A model generated the notes under the pieces. It searched no databases. It was not told the DNA's origin and saw only the letters and a list, made by a program, of their open reading frames with translations. From the NCBI GenBank assembly GCA_964369965.1, contig CAYJGF010000001.1, forward strand, positions 1 through 64,000: a DNA stretch of 64,000 bases. The letters are read 5' to 3'. A program made the position numbers and the translations under genes. Source of the DNA: CAYJBH01 sp964369965 (lineage in GTDB: Bacteria; Bacillota; Clostridia; Oscillospirales; Ruminococcaceae). Of the stretch, positions 18,219-27,700 are shown one piece after another; the stretch's first letter is position 1, and each line of letters begins with the position of its first letter.

Positions 18219-19582
18219 ATAACCTTCTTTTTAAGCCACCGCGACCCAAGGTAGCGCACCACAAAAAATGAACTGCGTATAATCCAATCTATCATCATGG
18301 CGTACCAAAGACCCGACACCCCAAAGCCCAACGGTATCATTAAAATGTAGCCACCCATCAATCGGAACACCCACATGCTGAACATCGACACCGCCATGGT
18401 AAAACGTGCGTCTCCGGCGGCACGCAGAGTGTTTGGCAGTTGAAAGGAGGTTGCCCACAACGCAAAAGCGCCTATACAGTGCACCGTCACGGTGTGACTT
18501 GTGACCGCGTGTGTTTGTGGCGTGAGGTTGTACAGGGCAAGAATAGGGTCCAAAAACAAAAAGATAAGCAGTGACAACAGCGCGGTGCCGGCATAGCTGA
18601 AAAACAACAGTAGTCGAGTATAATGTCGCGCCTGTTCCACATTATTTGCACCGATACATCGGGACACCACGGTCAGTGTTGCCATGGAAAGGGATACACC
18701 GGGTACGATGTTTATCATGGCGATGGAGTTTGTGATTGCGTTTGCCGTGATGGACACGGTGCCGAGTGTCGACACTGCGCTGAGCAGCAACAACTTCCCG
18801 AGTTGAAAGGAGCTGCTCTCGATACCGTTCGGGATACCGATAGATAAAATCTTCTTTAACATATGCGGTTTTATTCGGAGCGATATATTGCCTTTTATAC
18901 TCAGATTTGAGGGTGATTTATAGAGCAAAAACAACAACATAAAGCAGGCGAACGCCCTTGAAATCAGTGTAGGGACAGCCGCACCCACCACGCCCAAATT
19001 AAAGCCGTATATTAAAACGGCGTTTCCGACGACGTTGATAATATTCATGCAGATAGCGCTCATCATCGGCAGTTTCGAGTTGCCCATGGTGCGAAATATT
19101 GCCGCTGTGGCACTGAAAACCGAAAGAAAAGGAATCGAAAGGGTTACAATAAACATATATGTGTTGCTGTGTGCGTACACCTCCGGCTCTAAACTGCCGA
19201 ACAACAAGGTTATAAGCCCACTCCTCGTAACAGCCATAATAACTGCAATAACTATGCCAAGTATAGCGCTGAAAAGCAAAAGTTGTGAGGAGGATTCACG
19301 TGCCGAGGCGATGTCCTTTTTACCTATGTATTGACCGGTGACGACCGCACCGCCGGTGGCTAAAGAGTTGAAAAAGCCGATAAATAAGAACAGCAGGCTT
19401 TCAACAAGTGAAATGGCGGAGATTGCCGCCTCGCCGGTGCCGGAGATCATAATGGTATCGGCAAGCCCGACAAATACACTCAATATCTGCTCCACGACCA
19501 ACGGAACAATAAGAGCAAAAAGCAATCGGTTATTAAAAATCAGGCTGCCTTTATTGACAACCCTAAGTTTTAGTTTAAACAA
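18215..19582 (-). CDS. MATE-family multidrug/cation antiporter
   Basis: A 455-residue MATE transporter with twelve predicted membrane segments, exporting drugs or metabolites by Na+ or H+ antiport. Characteristic stretches are LIVPLVVEQILSVFVGLADT near the N-terminus, FFNSLATGGAVVTGQYIGKK and, in the second half, SIGIPNGIESSSFQLGKLLL. The start is TTG at 19582 with a well-placed AAAGGTGA upstream; no better ATG exists nearby. The stop codon overlaps the stop of the convergent anti-sigma gene by two bases. Substrate unknown. Confidence 0.93.
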   Translation of the reverse strand: MFKLKLRVVNKGSLIFNNRLLFALIVPLVVEQILSVFVGLADTIMISGTGEAAISAISLVESLLFLFIGFFNSLATGGAVVTGQYIGKKDIASARESSSQLLLFSAILGIVIAVIMAVTRSGLITLLFGSLEPEVYAHSNTYMFIVTLSIPFLSVFSATAAIFRTMGNSKLPMMSAICMNIINVVGNAVLIYGFNLGVVGAAVPTLISRAFACFMLLFLLYKSPSNLSIKGNISLRIKPHMLKKILSIGIPNGIESSSFQLGKLLLLSAVSTLGTVSITANAITNSIAMINIVPGVSLSMATLTVVSRCIGANNVEQARHYTRLLLFFSYAGTALLSLLIFLFLDPILALYNLTPQTHAVTSHTVTVHCIGAFALWATSFQLPNTLRAAGDARFTMAVSMFSMWVFRLMGGYILMIPLGFGVSGLWYAMMIDWIIRSSFFVVRYLGSRWLKKKVI

Positions 19583-19767
19583 AATTTCACCTTTCAGTGC
19601 TTTATAGTTAAATTATACTTTAATAATCTCGGTATGTAAAGTGTTGAATTAGTTTTGCAAATTATAAAACAGATCGATTTGTCATATCTTACAAAAAATT
19701 AACTCCCATTTGTGCATATTTACCAAAAGCAAATTATATGTTGCGCAAGGTTTGGCTTAAATATTTG

Positions 19768-19796
19768 TTGACATTGACGAAAATCTGGTGTATAAT
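19768..19796 (+). promoter_or_regulatory. Consensus SigA promoter of the small gene
   Basis: A perfect TTGACA, a 17-base spacer and a perfect TATAAT, 82 bp upstream of the small gene's start. It is the strongest promoter in the window. The region 19583-19767 upstream of it is AT-rich and holds no gene. Confidence 0.9.
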
Positions 19797-19878
19797 ATAA
19801 CCATAGACACATTGGTCTATAATTTCACAGCCAAAAAAGCGGGAGACGCTTTTGACATATTTGAAAGGAGAAGAAGAG

Positions 19879-20145
19879 ATGGAAGAGAAGAAGATGTTTG
19901 ATGATGGTGTAAATGTTAGCAATGTTAGTATGAGTGAGTTTTCTGAGGTTATAGCAAGTTGTAAAGGCGACGTTTTTATGGTAACACCGGAGGGTGACCG
20001 CCTCAACCTTAAGAGCAAACTTTGTCAGCTGATAGGATTCACCAGTCTGATTCAGGGTGGTGTTGTATCCAACGCTAAACTGGAGTGTTCCGACGTCGAC
20101 GACGAGGGCAAACTGATGCGCTTCAACCTGTTCGGCGAAAAGTAG
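19879..20145 (+). CDS. Small protein of unknown function
   Basis: An 88-residue acidic soluble protein that I do not recognise with confidence. The start at ATG 19879 is set by AAGGAG eight bases upstream. The core (EFSEVIASCKGDVFMVTPEG, then DRLNLKSKLCQLIGFTSLIQ) alternates hydrophobic and charged residues and has a Lys-Ser-Lys-Leu-Cys-Gln-Leu-Ile-Gly stretch. This weakly recalls the small HPr-related proteins of Clostridia (a strand, then a helix carrying a conserved Leu-Leu/Ile-Gly), but no active-site His is present. The gene stands alone between a perfect SigA promoter and a strong terminator, so it should be highly and constitutively expressed. Confidence 0.75.
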   Translation: MEEKKMFDDGVNVSNVSMSEFSEVIASCKGDVFMVTPEGDRLNLKSKLCQLIGFTSLIQGGVVSNAKLECSDVDDEGKLMRFNLFGEK

Positions 20146-20162
20146 TACACAATCATTATGAC

Positions 20163-20206
20163 AAAAAGATAAAGGGCGAACGATGTTGTTCGCTCTTTTA
20201 TCTTTT
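20163..20206 (+). terminator. Intrinsic terminator of the small gene
   Basis: AAAAGATAAA-GGCGAAC pairs with GTTCGC-CTTTTATCTTTT around a short loop, 17 bp after the stop codon. The A-rich and T-rich arms make it potentially bidirectional. Confidence 0.88.
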
Positions 20207-20222
20207 GTTGTGTATAAAACTA

Positions 20223-20251
20223 TTGCATTTGACCGAAATATTTATTATAAT
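20223..20251 (+). promoter_or_regulatory. SigA promoter of the thyA-folA-glgB operon
   Basis: TTGCAT, a 17-base spacer and TATAAT, 36 bp before the thyA ATG. It lies directly after the previous terminator, so the operon starts here. Confidence 0.7.
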
Positions 20252-20287
20252 AAGAGTGGGTAGTTATATAATATAGGAAATCATATA

Positions 20288-21118
20288 ATGAGCATAGCGG
20301 ACAAAATTTTTATCGACAACGTCAACGATATATTAAAAAACGGCGTGTGGGACACCGACTGCGAGGTGCGACCGCGTTGGTCAGACGGGGCACCGGCTCA
20401 CACCGTCAAATTGTTTGGGCTTGTCAACCGCTATGATCTGTCAAAAGAGTTCCCACTTTTAACCCTGCGGCGCATGTTCTATAAAAATGCAATCGATGAA
20501 ATCCTCTGGATATGGCAGAAAAAATCTAACAACATTCGGGATTTAAAAAGCCATATATGGGACAGTTGGGCGGACGAGAACGGCTCTATCGGCAAGGCGT
20601 ACGGATATCAACTTGGGGTGAAACACCGATATGCCGAGGGGATGTTCGATCAGGTCGACCGCCTGCTCTTTGACCTTAAAACAAATCCGGCAAGTCGGCG
20701 CATGATGACCAACATCTATGTCCATGCCGACCTCGCCGAGATGGGGCTTTATCCTTGCGCCTACAGCCTGACCCTCAACCTGTCCGGCAATCGGCTCAAT
20801 GCCATACTCAACCAACGTTCTCAGGACATGCTCACCGCCAATAACTGGAACGTGTTGCAGTACGCTGTTCTGCTCCACATGTTCGCAAAGGCGAGCGGGT
20901 TTGAGGCAGGGGAGCTGTTGCACGTCATTGCCGACGCACACATTTATGACCGGCATGTCCCAATAATAAAACGCTTGATAGAAAACCCCTCGTTCCATGC
21001 GCCGAGATTTTTAATCAACGAGGACATAAAAGATTTTTATGACTTTAAGATAGAGGATTTCTCGTTTGAGGGTTATAACTACGGCGAGTTTTCCGAAAAG
21101 ATCGAGGTGGCTATATGA
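20288..21118 (+). CDS. thyA: Thymidylate synthase
   Basis: A 276-residue classical (ThyA) thymidylate synthase, converting dUMP and methylene-tetrahydrofolate to dTMP and dihydrofolate. The catalytic Cys is in GLYPCAYSLTLN; the residue after it is Ala rather than the His of the Escherichia coli enzyme, a variation I believe is common in clostridial ThyA. NQRSQDMLTANNWNV contains the dUMP-phosphate Arg (QRSxD) and ADAHIYDRHV the conserved His/Tyr. The stop overlaps the folA start as ATGA, so the two products, which use each other's folate product, are translationally coupled. Confidence 0.96.
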   Translation: MSIADKIFIDNVNDILKNGVWDTDCEVRPRWSDGAPAHTVKLFGLVNRYDLSKEFPLLTLRRMFYKNAIDEILWIWQKKSNNIRDLKSHIWDSWADENGSIGKAYGYQLGVKHRYAEGMFDQVDRLLFDLKTNPASRRMMTNIYVHADLAEMGLYPCAYSLTLNLSGNRLNAILNQRSQDMLTANNWNVLQYAVLLHMFAKASGFEAGELLHVIADAHIYDRHVPIIKRLIENPSFHAPRFLINEDIKDFYDFKIEDFSFEGYNYGEFSEKIEVAI

Positions 21119-21630
21119 TAGCTGTCGTGGCGGTGGACGACCGCTTTGGAATAGGGCTTGATAACAACCTGCTCTTTCGTTGCAAGGAGGATCAACGATT
21201 TTTCCGAGATACCACCCTCGGTGGCACGGTCATAATGGGGCGAAAAACCTATCTGTCGCTACCTAAAACCCGTCGACCGCTCCCCGAGCGTCGAAATATT
21301 GTCATGACGACCGATGAGAATTTTTATGAGGAGGGGGTTATCCCCTGCCTCGGCATAAAACAGCTGATAGAAATGACCGAAAAACTCGATAAAGATGAGG
21401 TTTTTGTCATCGGTGGTGAACAAATATACAGGGCGCTGTTGCCGTTTTGCCACAAACTCTATGTCACGAGGTTTAAAAGCACGAAACCTGCCGACACCTT
21501 TTTCCCGAACCTTGATGAGATAAAGGGTTGGGACATTACCTTCAAATCCTCGACATATAACCATGAGGGTACAGAGTATAATTTTTTAACATATGAACCA
21601 ACTAACAGGAAGGATTGTGCATCTATATGA
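21115..21630 (+). CDS. folA: Dihydrofolate reductase
   Basis: A 171-residue dihydrofolate reductase that regenerates tetrahydrofolate from the dihydrofolate made by ThyA. Visible features are the N-terminal strand MIAVVAVDDRFGIGLDNNLL, the cofactor motif GGTVIMGRKTYLSLP, the RRNIVMTTDENF strand, and VFVIGGEQIYRALLP with the Gly-Gly of the NADPH site. It overlaps thyA by 4 bp (ATGA) and its own stop overlaps the glgB start in the same way. Confidence 0.96.
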   Translation: MIAVVAVDDRFGIGLDNNLLFRCKEDQRFFRDTTLGGTVIMGRKTYLSLPKTRRPLPERRNIVMTTDENFYEEGVIPCLGIKQLIEMTEKLDKDEVFVIGGEQIYRALLPFCHKLYVTRFKSTKPADTFFPNLDEIKGWDITFKSSTYNHEGTEYNFLTYEPTNRKDCASI

Positions 21631-23528
21631 GCAACAAGAAAATAGCGGACGATTACGCGCCCTATCTCTTTCACCAGGGGACAAACTACAACGCCTATGA
21701 TTATCTCGGCTCTCACATCGAAAACGGGGGTGTGATGTTTCGCGTTTGGGCACCGCGCGCAAAGGAGGTGTCGGTTATCGGCGAGTTCAACCACTGGAGT
21801 TTTGCCGAAAATCCCATGAAGCGCATTACCGAGGCCGGCATATGGGAATGCTTTATACATGGCGTCGGCGAATTTGCGGCGTATAAATACGCCATAATCG
21901 GTGCAGATGACCGCCGTGTCGACAAGGCAGATCCCTACGCGGTGCACAGTGAGACAAGGCCGAAAACCGCCTCCAAGGTATATGAAATCGAGGATTGTTA
22001 CCGTTGGGGCGACAGTAAGTGGTTGAAAAAACGCGCCAAAACCAGTATATACAACTCGCCGGTCAACATCTATGAGCTTAACGCTGCCTCCTGGAAAAAA
22101 CATTGGGACGGCAACTTTTATAGCTATGACGACCTTGCCGCTCACCTTATCGACTACATAAAAGAGATGGGGTATACCCATGTCGAGTTTATGCCGCTCA
22201 CCGAATTTCCGTTTGACATGTCGTGGGGATATCAAGTTAGCGGATATTTTGCCGCAAACTCCCGATTTGGCACACCAAATGAACTGATGAAGTTGATAGA
22301 CCGCCTGCACCGTGCCGACATCGGTGTCATTATGGACTGGGTGCCGGCCCACTTTCCGAAAGACGAGTTTGCGCTGTCCATGTTTGACGGCAGTTTTTGC
22401 TATGAATACGACGATCACACAAAACGCGAAAACCCCGATTGGGGCACCCACCAGTTTGACTACGGCAAAACCGAGGTGGAGAGCTTTCTCGTCTCGGCGG
22501 CGAACTTCTGGTTTGATCGATATCACATCGATGGTCTGCGTGTCGACGCTGTTGCCGCCATGCTCTACCTCGACTACTCTCGCGAACATGGCGAGTGGAA
22601 CCCGAACGGCTACGGTGGCAACGCCAACCTTGAGGCGGTCGCGCTGTTTAAAAAGCTCAACGCACACCTGTTCGGCGCATTCCCCGGCATTATGATGATC
22701 GCGGAGGAGTCGACCAGCTGGCCGGGCGTCACACATCCGGTACACGACGGTGGTCTCGGCTTTAACTTTAAATGGAACATGGGTTGGATGAACGACAGCC
22801 TGCGCTATTTTGAAACCCCGACCATCTACCGCAAGTATCACCACGACCTCATCACCAACACATATCTGTATGCATTCAGCGAAAACTATATCCTGCCCAT
22901 CTCGCATGACGAGGTGGTGCACGGCAAAGGCTCACTCATCAACAAAATGCCGGGTGACTACTGGCAAAAATTCGCTAACCTACGGCTGTTTTTGTGTTAT
23001 ATGATAACCTATCCGGGCAAAAAGCTATTGTTTATGGGCAGTGAGTTCGGTCAATTTAATGAGTGGAACTACGCCGACCAGCTGGAATGGGGGCACCTTA
23101 CCCATGAGTCCCACCGACAGACCGGTGATTTTTGCAAGGAGCTGAACAATCTCTATCGCACTCTGCCGGAACTGCATAAAAATGACGGCGTCTACGGCTT
23201 TAAATGGCTTAACTACGAGGACGGCGACAATCAAATCTTGACTTACATCCGCACCGACGGTTTCGAGGAGGAGGTTTTGGTTCTGCTCAACATGTCGCCG
23301 ACGGTGCACCACGGATATATCATGTCGGTGCCAAAGGCAGGCAGTTATGTCGAAATATTTAACTCCGACGATGCAAAATATATGGGCAGTGGTGTTTATA
23401 ACACGGTGCAAAAGAGCTACAAATACGAAATGCACGGCTATAAAAGCGCAATATCGGTGAGCGTCCCCCCGCTTGCCTGTGTGATGTTTAAGCGAAGGAC
23501 ACGTAAAAAAGTGAAGAGTGAAGAGTGA
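21627..23528 (+). CDS. glgB: 1,4-alpha-glucan branching enzyme
   Basis: A 633-residue GH13 branching enzyme that introduces alpha-1,6 branches into glycogen. An N-terminal CBM48 module (about 30-110: GGVMFRVWAPRAKEVSVIGE) precedes the barrel. Key stretches are MDWVPAHFPKDEFAL, GLRVDAVAAMLYLDYSR with the nucleophile Asp, MIAEESTSWPGVT with the acid/base Glu and LPISHDEVVHGKGSL. I start it at ATG 21627, which overlaps the folA stop as ATGA; the in-frame TTG at 21615 touches its own ribosome site and is unlikely. The final codons (VKSEE, stop) lie inside a dispersed repeat (GTGAAGAGT units). No glgA or glgC is in the window. Confidence 0.96.
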   Translation: MSNKKIADDYAPYLFHQGTNYNAYDYLGSHIENGGVMFRVWAPRAKEVSVIGEFNHWSFAENPMKRITEAGIWECFIHGVGEFAAYKYAIIGADDRRVDKADPYAVHSETRPKTASKVYEIEDCYRWGDSKWLKKRAKTSIYNSPVNIYELNAASWKKHWDGNFYSYDDLAAHLIDYIKEMGYTHVEFMPLTEFPFDMSWGYQVSGYFAANSRFGTPNELMKLIDRLHRADIGVIMDWVPAHFPKDEFALSMFDGSFCYEYDDHTKRENPDWGTHQFDYGKTEVESFLVSAANFWFDRYHIDGLRVDAVAAMLYLDYSREHGEWNPNGYGGNANLEAVALFKKLNAHLFGAFPGIMMIAEESTSWPGVTHPVHDGGLGFNFKWNMGWMNDSLRYFETPTIYRKYHHDLITNTYLYAFSENYILPISHDEVVHGKGSLINKMPGDYWQKFANLRLFLCYMITYPGKKLLFMGSEFGQFNEWNYADQLEWGHLTHESHRQTGDFCKELNNLYRTLPELHKNDGVYGFKWLNYEDGDNQILTYIRTDGFEEEVLVLLNMSPTVHHGYIMSVPKAGSYVEIFNSDDAKYMGSGVYNTVQKSYKYEMHGYKSAISVSVPPLACVMFKRRTRKKVKSEE

Positions 23529-23660
23529 AGAGTTGTGGTATCGCCTTTGGCGATGATTTATAGGGATCGTCCGTAGGGGAGGGGTTGCCCCTCCCGTATA
23601 ACGGTTATCGGTACATTTAGGTCGGGAGGGGTGACTCCTCCCCTAAAACCCGACCGAATG
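23511..23660. repeat. Dispersed intergenic repeat, plus-oriented copy, with palindromes
   Basis: It begins with three GTGAAGA units, continues with GAGTTGTGGTATCGCC, GGCGATGATTTA and CGTCCGTAGGGGAGGGG, and holds two GC-rich palindromes: AGGGGAGGGG/CCCCTCCC at 23574-23594 and GGTCGGGAGGGG / CCCCTAAAACCCGACC at about 23621-23655. The first part matches the minus-strand copy at 10095-10259. It overlaps the last six codons of glgB and ends about 25 bp before the next gene. Confidence 0.65.
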
Positions 23661-23683
23661 GTTTTCATTAAAAGGAACATCCT

Positions 23684-24769
23684 ATGCTACATAACAGCGG
23701 TACAAAGATGAAAATAATGGTGGTGGACGACAATATCACCAACCTTAATATTGCGCGAAAGGCTCTTGAATCTCTTTATGATGTCATATTAATTCCGAGT
23801 GGTGAAAAGGCGGTGAGCATCCTTGAGCGGTTGACACCTCAGCTTATTCTGCTTGATATTGAGATGCCGGGGCTTAGCGGATTTGAGGTCATCGAACAGA
23901 TAAAAAAATTGCCGCCGCCCGCCTCAAAAATCCCTGTCATATTTGTCACCGGCAGAAATGATGCCACCAGTGAGTTCGACGGGCTTAATCTCGGCGCGGT
24001 GGACTATATCATCAAGCCTTTTTCGGTGCCGCTTTTGCAAAAACGTGTGGAGTTGCACCTCAAACTTGCGGATCAACAAAAACAACTTAAAGACTACAGC
24101 ACCAACCTCGAAAAGATGGTGGAGGCAAAAATTCGGGAGAATACCGAACTGCAATATTCCATCGTGCATGTCCTTGCCGACATGGTGGAAAAGCGGGACG
24201 GCACCACCGGTGAGCATCTACTTCGTACCAGAAGTTTTATAGAGCTGTTGACCGCGAGTTGTGTCGAGGAGAGTATATATCCCGAACTGCAAAATGTCGA
24301 CCCGGGACTGTATGCTCATGCCTCTCAAATGCATGATGTCGGGAAAATCTCCATACCGGACAGCATCCTTTTAAAGCCGGGCAAGCTCACCCCCGAGGAA
24401 TATGAGGTGATAAAAACCCACACCGTCATAGGCTCAAAGGCTTTGACCCATGCGAGCGACAATGTAGCAGACACAATATTTTTAGAGCTCTCCTCCATGT
24501 TTGCCCTCACCCATCATGAAAAATGGGACGGCACCGGCTACCCCAACTCTCTTGCAGGGGAGGACATACCGTTGATAGGTCGCCTCATGGCGATAGTGGA
24601 CGTGTATGACGCAATTACGTCGGAGCGCCCCTATAAAAAAGCTTTCTCTCACGAGGAGGCGGTTGATATAATCACAAAAGACAGTGGGACGCACTTTGAC
24701 CCGAAGATAGTAGAGGTTTTTGTTAAGATATCGGACCAATTTAAAGAGATTTCCGACACCTACGCATAA
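23684..24769 (+). CDS. Response regulator with HD-GYP phosphodiesterase domain
   Basis: A 361-residue two-domain protein. The N-terminal receiver (about 8-130) has the acidic pair in MVVDDN, the phospho-acceptor in LILLDIEMPGLSGFE, and the Lys in YIIKPFS. A coiled linker (135-165) leads to an HD-GYP domain with MHDVGKISIPDSILLKPGKL, the distal His in IKTHTVIG, and HHEKWDGTGYP. HD-GYP domains hydrolyse cyclic-di-GMP; all recognisable metal ligands are present, so an active enzyme is likely. It starts at ATG 23684 seven bases after AAGGA. The hybrid kinase gene starts 5 bp downstream and is the obvious phosphodonor. Confidence 0.94.
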   Translation: MLHNSGTKMKIMVVDDNITNLNIARKALESLYDVILIPSGEKAVSILERLTPQLILLDIEMPGLSGFEVIEQIKKLPPPASKIPVIFVTGRNDATSEFDGLNLGAVDYIIKPFSVPLLQKRVELHLKLADQQKQLKDYSTNLEKMVEAKIRENTELQYSIVHVLADMVEKRDGTTGEHLLRTRSFIELLTASCVEESIYPELQNVDPGLYAHASQMHDVGKISIPDSILLKPGKLTPEEYEVIKTHTVIGSKALTHASDNVADTIFLELSSMFALTHHEKWDGTGYPNSLAGEDIPLIGRLMAIVDVYDAITSERPYKKAFSHEEAVDIITKDSGTHFDPKIVEVFVKISDQFKEISDTYA

Positions 24770-24774
24770 AGGAT

Positions 24775-27700
24775 ATGGGGGAGATAATGGACAACCTTAA
24801 ATTATTGCCCAGCGGCACTCTTCGCCGACTGATAAGCATTGCCGAGATTGGAAGTTGGGTATGGAACCTCTCTTCCGGCGTTGTCAACTACAGTGCCGAG
24901 TACTCGCAACTTCTCGGATATAAGCCGGGGGAACTCAAATCCGATGTGACCGCATGGGAAAATCTTGTCCTGCCGGAGGATTTGACGATTGCCAACAGCA
25001 AGATTGACGGCTGTTTATCCGGCAACACGCCGAACTATGTTGCGGAATTTCGCATGATCAAAAAAGACGGCACAATAATATGGGCGCAGGACAAAGGCAG
25101 TGTCACAGAATACGATGAGGAGGGGAAACCGTTCATCTTCTGCGGTGTTTTGCAGGACGTCACACGGCTGAAAAATGCAGAGCTGGATCTCGTGGAGCAA
25201 CAACATCTGCTCAACCTCGCTATCGAGGTGGCAGAGTTTGGCATGTGGGATTGGGATCTGGAGCTTGACACCATAACCTACAATCAAACCTATCTCGACA
25301 TGGTGGGATACAAAAGTTTCGATGAGTTCTCCACCTTTGACGGTTGGGACAATATGAACCACCCGGACGACCGTCAACGAGCGCGTGACATGTTAGACGA
25401 TTATCTGTCCGGCAAGATAACTAAATACGAGTGTGAGATACGTGTGCGCCATCGCGATGGGCATTATATCTGGGTGCGCGATGTAGGTAAGATAATGTCC
25501 TACGACAAGGCGGGCAAGGTCAAAAGAGTAATTGGCGGCCATCTCAACATCAATCGACTTAAAACCTCTCAAAACTCTTTGAGTGAGGCACTTGACGAGC
25601 TTGAAGAGTATAAAAACAATCTGGAGCAACAGATAGAGATACGCAGCAAAACGCTGATAGAGCAGGATAGAATGTTGTTGACCATCAACAAAATATCTCA
25701 ACAGCTCGTTTCGGTGGAGAGTGTCGGTCATATCGGCGATATTATTGACAGTTGCCTTAAGGAGCTGTGCTCCATTAGCGACCGCAACCGCATTGCCCTG
25801 TGGCGCAATCACATGAAAGACGATACGCTTTTCAGCAAAATTATCCATTCCTACAGCGAGGTGGATACCTTGGGCGTAGACGACCTGTCGGGGAAGATAG
25901 ATGGGATGAACCTGTCGCAACTCACCGACGGAGTTATTACAAACGACAAAAAACAACTGCTCTGTCAAAATCTTTTAAACTTTGCCAAACATCGTTATGA
26001 TATAGACTGCAAAAAACACATGCCCACCATATTTAAATGTATGCAGGAGGAGCGCCCGCTCAACACCCGTGTGTGTGACATGTTGACGGTGGAAAAGGTC
26101 TACTATGCATTGACCAACATAAAACGCATTGCGGTTGCACCGATTTATATCAAAGGCGCACCGTGGGGTTTTATTATAATGGACGAGGATGACGACAAAA
26201 GACCATTCTCCGAGATTGAGGAGTACATGCTCAGCCTTTGCGGCTCTATGTTCGCCAATGCAATACATCGCGCCGAGATTGATGACGAACTGCGTCAGGC
26301 GCATGAAGAGGCATTGCTCAGCTCTAAAGCAAAGAGCAACTTCCTCGCCAACATGAGCCATGAAATTCGCACCCCGATGAACGCCATATCCGGCATGGCG
26401 GAGATTATACTGCGTGAGAGTAACGGGCGCGGCGTGGCGGAGTATGCGCACGATATAAAGACATCCTGTGACAATCTGCTTGCTATCATCAATGACATTT
26501 TGGACATATCGAAGATTGAGTCCGGCAAACTCGACATCGTTGAAAAAGAGTACCTTCTCGCCTCCATGTTGAACGATGTTATTAACCTTACCCGTATGCG
26601 TATCGGCAATAAGTCGCTTGCGTTTTATACCTACATCGACAGCAAGCTCCCTTTCAAGGTTGTCGGTGACGAAATACGTATAAAGCAGATACTGATTAAT
26701 TTGCTTGGAAATGCTATCAAGTTTACACAAAGCGGTCATATCGGGCTTAGGGTCAGCGGTGAGCAACTCACAGGCAGATGTCGGTTAAAGTTTAGTGTTT
26801 TCGATACCGGTGTCGGGATTAAAAAAACGGATATATCTCGACTTTTTGAACAGTTTGAAAGGGTGAACACCACCAAAAACCGCAATATCGAGGGTACCGG
26901 TCTCGGTCTTGCCATCTCAAAACAGTTGTGTGAGATGATGGGCGGCAGTATAGTTGTGGAAAGTGTTTTGGGTGAGGGTTCGATTTTTACCATCACGGTG
27001 GAACACGCCTGTATACAATATGAACCGCTCGCGCGCTGTGAAAACAGGCGGTCGGTACTTATATATGAGCCGAGGGAGGAAAGCTCTCGCTCGCTCTGCT
27101 ATACGGTGGAAAATCTCGGCTGCGAATGCGCCTTATGCACGAACCAATCTACACTGCTTGAGAATTTAACATCACTGCACTTTGATTATATATTTACACC
27201 GTTCATGCACCTGCAAAAAGTATTGGATTTAAAAGACAGCCTCCGTCTTGACATAAGGGTGGTGGTGCTGTCGGAGCTTAATTCAGTTGAGCTTGCAAGC
27301 ACCCTCTCACAGGATATATACAGTATCACACTGCCTGCCGACTGCCTACAGGTCGCAAATGTGCTCAACGACACGATGGTTATCGGCAGAGGGGCAAGCA
27401 GGACGGTCCAGTTCACCGCACCGGGGGCAAGGGTGCTGATTGTGGACGACAACGCCGTCAATTTGAAGGTCGCCTGTGGGCTTATGGCGCCGTATAAGTT
27501 TGAAACCGACACCGCACTCAGCGGTTTGGAGGCTGTCGGTCTTGTGGGCAGGAATGACTATGACATTGTTTTCATGGACCATATGATGCCGGAGATGGAC
27601 GGCATAGATGCCACCATCGCAATAAGAAAGCTTGGTGAAAAATACAACTCGTTGCCCATAATCGCGCTGACCGCCAACGCGGTGGTAGGTGCGAAAGAGC

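Noticed and set aside
21459..22922. 487-codon open frame on the minus strand opposite folA and glgB
   Set aside because: It mirrors codon structure of two certain genes, has no ribosome site and its product is Val/His/Gly-rich without any domain.
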